Source: an uncultured Pseudomonadota bacterium
GTDB lineage: Bacteria > Myxococcota_A > UBA796 > SXON01
Assembly (NCBI GenBank): GCA_903875225.1
Contig: CAIQVJ010000095.1
Coordinates: 1-64,000 of the forward strand
Direction of reading: 5' to 3'
Length of the DNA: 64,000 bases
Under the pieces are notes generated by a model, which was not told the DNA's origin, did not search any database, and saw nothing but the letters and a program-made list of their open reading frames with translations. Of this stretch, positions 59,677-64,000 are shown piece by piece (within the stretch, counting starts at the first letter, position 1; each line of letters opens with the position of its first letter). Both the position numbers and the translations under genes were made by a program.

Positions 59677-60030
59677 ATGGCAGAGCTTCCCGACAAGCTC
59701 TACTTCCGCATCGGCGAGGTCGCCGACCTGGTGGGCGTCGAGGCCCACGTGTTGCGGTACTGGGAGACCGAGTTCAAGCTCCGGCCACACCGCTCGTCGA
59801 GCGGGCAGCGGCTGTACCGCAAGAACGACGTCTCGCGGTTCCTGCGCGTGCGCCAGCTGCTGCACGAGGAAGGCTTCACCATCGCAGGGGCCCGGAAGGT
59901 GCTGCTCGAAGGCGCGGACTCGCCCCAGGCCAATGGCGTGGGGGTCGAGCGCGGTGCGCTGGAGGATGCCCTGCGGCGGGTGCACGAGGTGCGGGCACGG
60001 CTCGCGCGACTGCTGACCGAGCTGGGGTAG
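59677..60030 (+). CDS. MerR-family transcriptional regulator
   Basis: The 117-residue protein has the MerR winged helix-turn-helix: [22 protein letters not shown], then [29 protein letters not shown]. The C-terminus is a short coiled coil without metal-binding Cys. This compact form is the one regularly found after ihfA; its effector is unknown. It starts five bases after ihfA. Confidence 0.92.
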   Translation: MAELPDKLYFRIGEVADLVGVEAHVLRYWETEFKLRPHRSSSGQRLYRKNDVSRFLRVRQLLHEEGFTIAGARKVLLEGADSPQANGVGVERGALEDALRRVHEVRARLARLLTELG

Positions 60031-60045
60031 GGGTTCGGCGAACCC
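60031..60045. terminator. Hairpin after merR
   Basis: GGGTTC and GAACCC pair around a three-base loop directly after the merR stop. Two direct copies of AACCCGGGC follow within the gap to the convergent AhpD-like gene. No T-run. Confidence 0.45.
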
Positions 60046-60076
60046 GGGCCGGATCGCGTCCCAACCCGGGCTCCTC

Positions 60077-60409
60077 CTACATACCCGCCTTCTTTGCGTG
60101 CTCCAGCATCTGCATGCCATGAACGAGCGAGGCGCCGCCGCGGATCGCGGTCGCGACGTGGATCGCCTCTGTCATCTGCTCGATGTCGGAGCCGTGCTTC
60201 AGCGACTCCCCCGTGTAGGCCTCGATGCAGTAGGGGCACTGCACCGTATGGGCGACGGCGAGGGCGATGAGCGCCTTTTCGCGTTGGGAGAGCGCGCCGT
60301 CTGCGAAGACCGCGCCATACCAGTCGAAGAACTTGGCCGCGAGGTGCGGCGCGCCCTCGGCGATGTTGCCGAAATGTGCGAGGTGGTCTCGGTCGTAGTA
60401 GCCAGGCAT
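60077..60409 (-). CDS. AhpD-like carboxymuconolactone decarboxylase-family protein
   Basis: The 110-residue protein has YGAVFADGALSQREKALIALA and the redox motif VQCPYCIEAYT, then IRGGASLVHGMQML. This matches the small peroxidase-like family found next to arsenosugar biosynthesis genes, though no such genes are seen here. A thiol-based antioxidant role is plausible. GGAG lies five bases before ATG 60409. Confidence 0.85.
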   Translation of the reverse strand: MPGYYDRDHLAHFGNIAEGAPHLAAKFFDWYGAVFADGALSQREKALIALAVAHTVQCPYCIEAYTGESLKHGSDIEQMTEAIHVATAIRGGASLVHGMQMLEHAKKAGM

Positions 60410-60485
60410 CGGGGCTCCAGGGGGAGGTGGGACGTAGTGCGTATGGGGTGCTGCAGATTTCCGCACCCCCACAGACCCCAGGGTG

Positions 60486-60491
60486 TATCCT
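60486..60491 (+). promoter_or_regulatory. Candidate leaderless -10 element (TATCCT)
   Basis: TATCCT is followed by six bases and ATG 60498, with no ribosome binding site. Confidence 0.42.
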
Positions 60492-60497
60492 TGGCCC

Positions 60498-61723
60498 ATG
60501 TTGACACTGCTTCTGGCTTGCGACACATCGGTTCCTCTCGCATCGGCCACCTTCGCCAGGGATGCCGTGGATCACGAGACGGTCCTGGCGGACTGGACGG
60601 TCGACTGCCGGGGGCGCGGCGATTTCCCGACCATCGGCGAAGCGATCGCGGCTGCGGAGCCCGAGCAGGTCATCGACGTGAGGCCCTGCACCTACAGCGA
60701 GAACGTGGACTTCAGTGGGAAGTCGCTCACGATCCGGTCCACGGGCGACTCGTCGGACACGATCATCCAGGCGGATGGCGGCACCGTGGTGCGCGTGGCT
60801 TCGGGCGAGGGCGACGGCACCTCGATGACAGGGTTCACGCTCTCCGGGGGTACCGACACGACCGGTGCGGGGCTGTACGTCGATTTTTCGGCGATCCGGC
60901 TGGAAGACGTGTTGTTCACCGACAATCGCGGCTCGTACGTGGTCGCCTCCGAGTCCGGCGACGTCGAGATGGAGAACGTGAGCTTCGCCGGGAACAGCTT
61001 GCGCTCCGGGGCGTTGGTGTACGCCGTGCGGGGCGACATCGTGGCGCATGACACCAGCTTCGAGTGCGACAACGGGGCTTATGGCCTCTACACCGCACAT
61101 GGGTCGGCCTACATTGACGAATCTTCGTTCGGCTGCGGAGCTGCTGAGTCGAACTTCTGGAACCACACCGTCGGGCAGATCCGGCGCAGCGTGGTAGACG
61201 GCGCCATCGTGATCGAGTCCGAGACCGACCACTACGACGACGTCATCGCGATCGAAAACTCGATCGTGCACGGAGACGTCTCTGCGAACTACGGGAGCCT
61301 GCTCGTCCGGAACAGTGTGGTCGACGGAAAGGTCTCGGTGACGAACACGTATACGCTCACCACGATCGAGGGCACCATCCTCACGGGGGCTACCTGCGCC
61401 ATCTCCAGCGCGCTCGTGGTCATCCCGGACACCGACACGGGTGACACTGCCGTGCCGGCCCTGGTCGAGCCCTTCGTGGTGCGCAACAACCTGTTCTGGA
61501 ACGTGCCGCGGTCGAATTGCGTCGGCGCCGACTACGTCGGTGTCGACGAGAACATCGAGGGGGACCCCCTGTTCGCGGATTTTGCGGCGGACGACGTGCA
61601 CACCGGTCCGGGCAGCCCGGCGGTGGACGCCGGCCCGGAGGACACCGCCTACCAGGACATCGACGGCACGCGCAACGACATCGGTGTCTACGGTGGGCAC
61701 GGCTCGATGGAAGGGGGCTGGTG

Positions 61724-61724
<1 letters not shown>
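60498..61724 (+). CDS. Beta-helix lipoprotein
   Basis: The 408-residue product starts MLTLLLAC, an eight-residue lipoprotein signal, although an in-frame GTG at 60483 would add five residues. A DUF1565-like opening (DFPTIGEAIAAAEPEQVIDV) begins a right-handed beta-helix, and the end has SPAVDAGPEDTAYQDIDGTR, then NDIGVYGGHG, the choice-of-anchor Q closing motif. It is paralogous to the next gene, with which it shares TGATG overlap. Likely outer-membrane surface protein without known enzymatic residues. Confidence 0.78.
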
Positions 61725-63013
<1,289 letters not shown>

Positions 63014-63015
63014 CC

Positions 63016-63033
63016 GGGGGCGTGGGTGCCCCC
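63016..63033. terminator. Hairpin between convergent genes
   Basis: GGGGGC and GCCCCC pair around a six-base loop three bases after the beta-helix gene stop. No T-run. Confidence 0.45.
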
Positions 63034-63041
63034 CGCTTCGC

Positions 63042-64000
63042 TCACGGCACGCTGAAGTTCAGCCTTAGCCACGCCTGCCCGAGATCGCTGCAGGTGGGCG
63101 TCCACCAGATCCACGCGGCGCCCTGGTCGTAGAACGGCTGCGGCGAGCTCCCCCAGATCGCGTTGCTCGAGCAGAGCTGCGGCACGTTCCACGAAGAGTC
63201 ATCGTATGTGATGTCCGTCCAGTCCGAGGGCGGCGCGGTGTCCACCATCCGCCAGTCCGAAGTGGCGCCGCTCACGAACCGCACGGTGCCCTCGACCCAC
63301 ACCACCGCGATCACGCCCGAGACAGCGTGTGCGGTGTCCGTCGCATAGAGCGCCAGCGTGTGGTCCCCGCAGGGCATCTCCCACTCCAACGTGTCCGAGG
63401 CGCTCCAGGTGTTCTGGTTCGGCGCCGAGAACGACGAGCCGTCCATCCACCCCTGCCATGCGTCGTCGGCCGTGAGCATCAGCGTGACGGTCTGCGAGTA
63501 GCCGTCACACGGGTCCGCCTCGGTCGCGTTGCCGTACTGCTGCGCCACGATCAGTGGCTCGTCGGGATCGTTCGAGGTCACGCCGAACGAGCCGTCGTCT
63601 GCTCCTGCCGCCGAGGGCGTGTACTCCACGGTCACGTCGGTGGAGGTGCCGGCCTCGATCACGGCAGGCAGGACGGTGAGCCCCCCGGCGTCGAGCACGT
63701 GCAGGTCGGCGTCGCCAGCGGTGTACTCCCAGTCCGCCACGGTGATGGGCCCCTCGCCCACGTTCGCGACGTTGATCACCATGGTGGCCTCCTGGCCCAC
63801 CTCGAGGCTGCCGAAATCGTAGCTGTCCGGGGTGACGACCAGGTCGCCCGCCGGGACGTTGCCCATGAGATCGACCTGCACGAGTGGCGTGTCCGGGTCG
63901 TTGGAGCCCACGTCCAGCGTGTTGGTCCAGGCTCCGCCGAGCTCGGGCGTCCAGGTGACGACGGTGTCCACGCTCTCCCCGGGGTTGATGAACGGGGCGG
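63042..64000 (-). CDS. Choice-of-anchor-D/ASPM-SPD2-Hydin-like secreted protein (5' truncated)
   Basis: The reading frame is open to the window edge; 319 residues of the C-terminal part are visible. It contains Ig-like segments typical of choice-of-anchor D or Hydin-type repeats (FINPGESVDTVVTWTP, DSYDFGSLEVGQEATMVINV, VGEGPITVADWEYTAG, SNDPDEPLIVAQ). A C-terminal domain rich in Trp and Ser with three Cys follows. Such repeats are common in large secreted deltaproteobacterial proteins and serve as spacers. No sorting tail is present at this C-terminus, unlike the MYXO-CTERM-type proteins elsewhere in the window. It converges on the beta-helix pair. Confidence 0.75.
   Translation of the reverse strand, partial: APFINPGESVDTVVTWTPELGGAWTNTLDVGSNDPDTPLVQVDLMGNVPAGDLVVTPDSYDFGSLEVGQEATMVINVANVGEGPITVADWEYTAGDADLHVLDAGGLTVLPAVIEAGTSTDVTVEYTPSAAGADDGSFGVTSNDPDEPLIVAQQYGNATEADPCDGYSQTVTLMLTADDAWQGWMDGSSFSAPNQNTWSASDTLEWEMPCGDHTLALYATDTAHAVSGVIAVVWVEGTVRFVSGATSDWRMVDTAPPSDWTDITYDDSSWNVPQLCSSNAIWGSSPQPFYDQGAAWIWWTPTCSDLGQAWLRLNFSVP

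Overview
The window is high-GC, densely coding bacterial DNA with no gap over 300 bases. It contains about 56 protein genes, most of them secreted or envelope proteins, plus one tRNA. The best guess is a Myxococcota (deltaproteobacterial) or closely related lineage. Three proteins end in a MYXO-CTERM-like tail (Cys-Gly-Cys, hydrophobic helix, Arg-rich end). MopE-type Cys/Asp metal-binding repeats, beta-helix lipoproteins and Asp-Thr-rich lipoprotein linkers recur throughout. The housekeeping order infC-rpmI-rplT-(lipoprotein)-ihfA-merR also fits, although pheS/pheT are missing from their usual place. No insertion sequence, integrase, phage gene or CRISPR array was seen.

Layout. 1-7.2 kb: a truncated MopE-repeat protein, a repeat-built beta-helix lipoprotein and a PLP trans-sulfuration enzyme. 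7.3-11.9 kb: a NorR-type sigma-54 activator, a PhoR-like kinase, and a convergent DUF47-Pit phosphate transport pair. 12-16.2 kb: an orphan Flp pilin and envelope proteins, including a HExxH metalloprotease with a sorting tail. 16.2-23.5 kb: a minus-strand run with a CrtI-like FAD oxidoreductase, two beta-helix proteins, a RIO-like kinase and a divergent Lgt. 23.6-34.1 kb: a small-peptide/outer-membrane pair, an NCS2 permease, a Tes/MJ0619-like radical SAM enzyme, a polytopic membrane protein with an RpiB-like isomerase, a BKACE enzyme and an MlaE permease. 34.2-39 kb: an EF-hand-type secreted protein and a signalling operon of REC-histidine kinase, HAMP kinase with a decayed ATPase domain, and FecR-domain protein.

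39.0-45.8 kb is the most distinctive locus: fatty acyl-AMP ligase, SDR, acyl carrier protein, acyl-CoA-dehydrogenase-like flavoprotein, B12-type radical SAM and a second radical SAM. The first five genes are joined by four successive ATGA overlaps. This is the layout expected for activating a fatty acid, loading it on a dedicated carrier, desaturating it and then modifying it by radical chemistry. It does not match a pathway I can name. The Tes-like radical SAM at 26.5 kb and the MlaE permease at 33 kb give the window a second, unlinked lipid theme.

45.8-54.6 kb: a hemerythrin-like protein divergent from a small secreted protein that has a consensus sigma-54 promoter, then a large Ig/barrel surface protein, a 1166-residue lipoprotein and a soluble kinase. 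54.7-60.4 kb: AI-2E-family permease, lipB, tRNA-Val, infC, rpmI, rplT, ihfA, merR and an AhpD-like protein. 60.5-64 kb: two beta-helix lipoproteins and a truncated surface protein.

Two patterns recur. Several genes have a TANNNT hexamer exactly six bases before the start codon, suggesting leaderless mRNAs. Many signal peptides are very short and lack basic residues. Several convergent gene pairs are separated by strong hairpins without U-tracts. All functions are inferred from sequence reading alone; start codons are my choice where stated.
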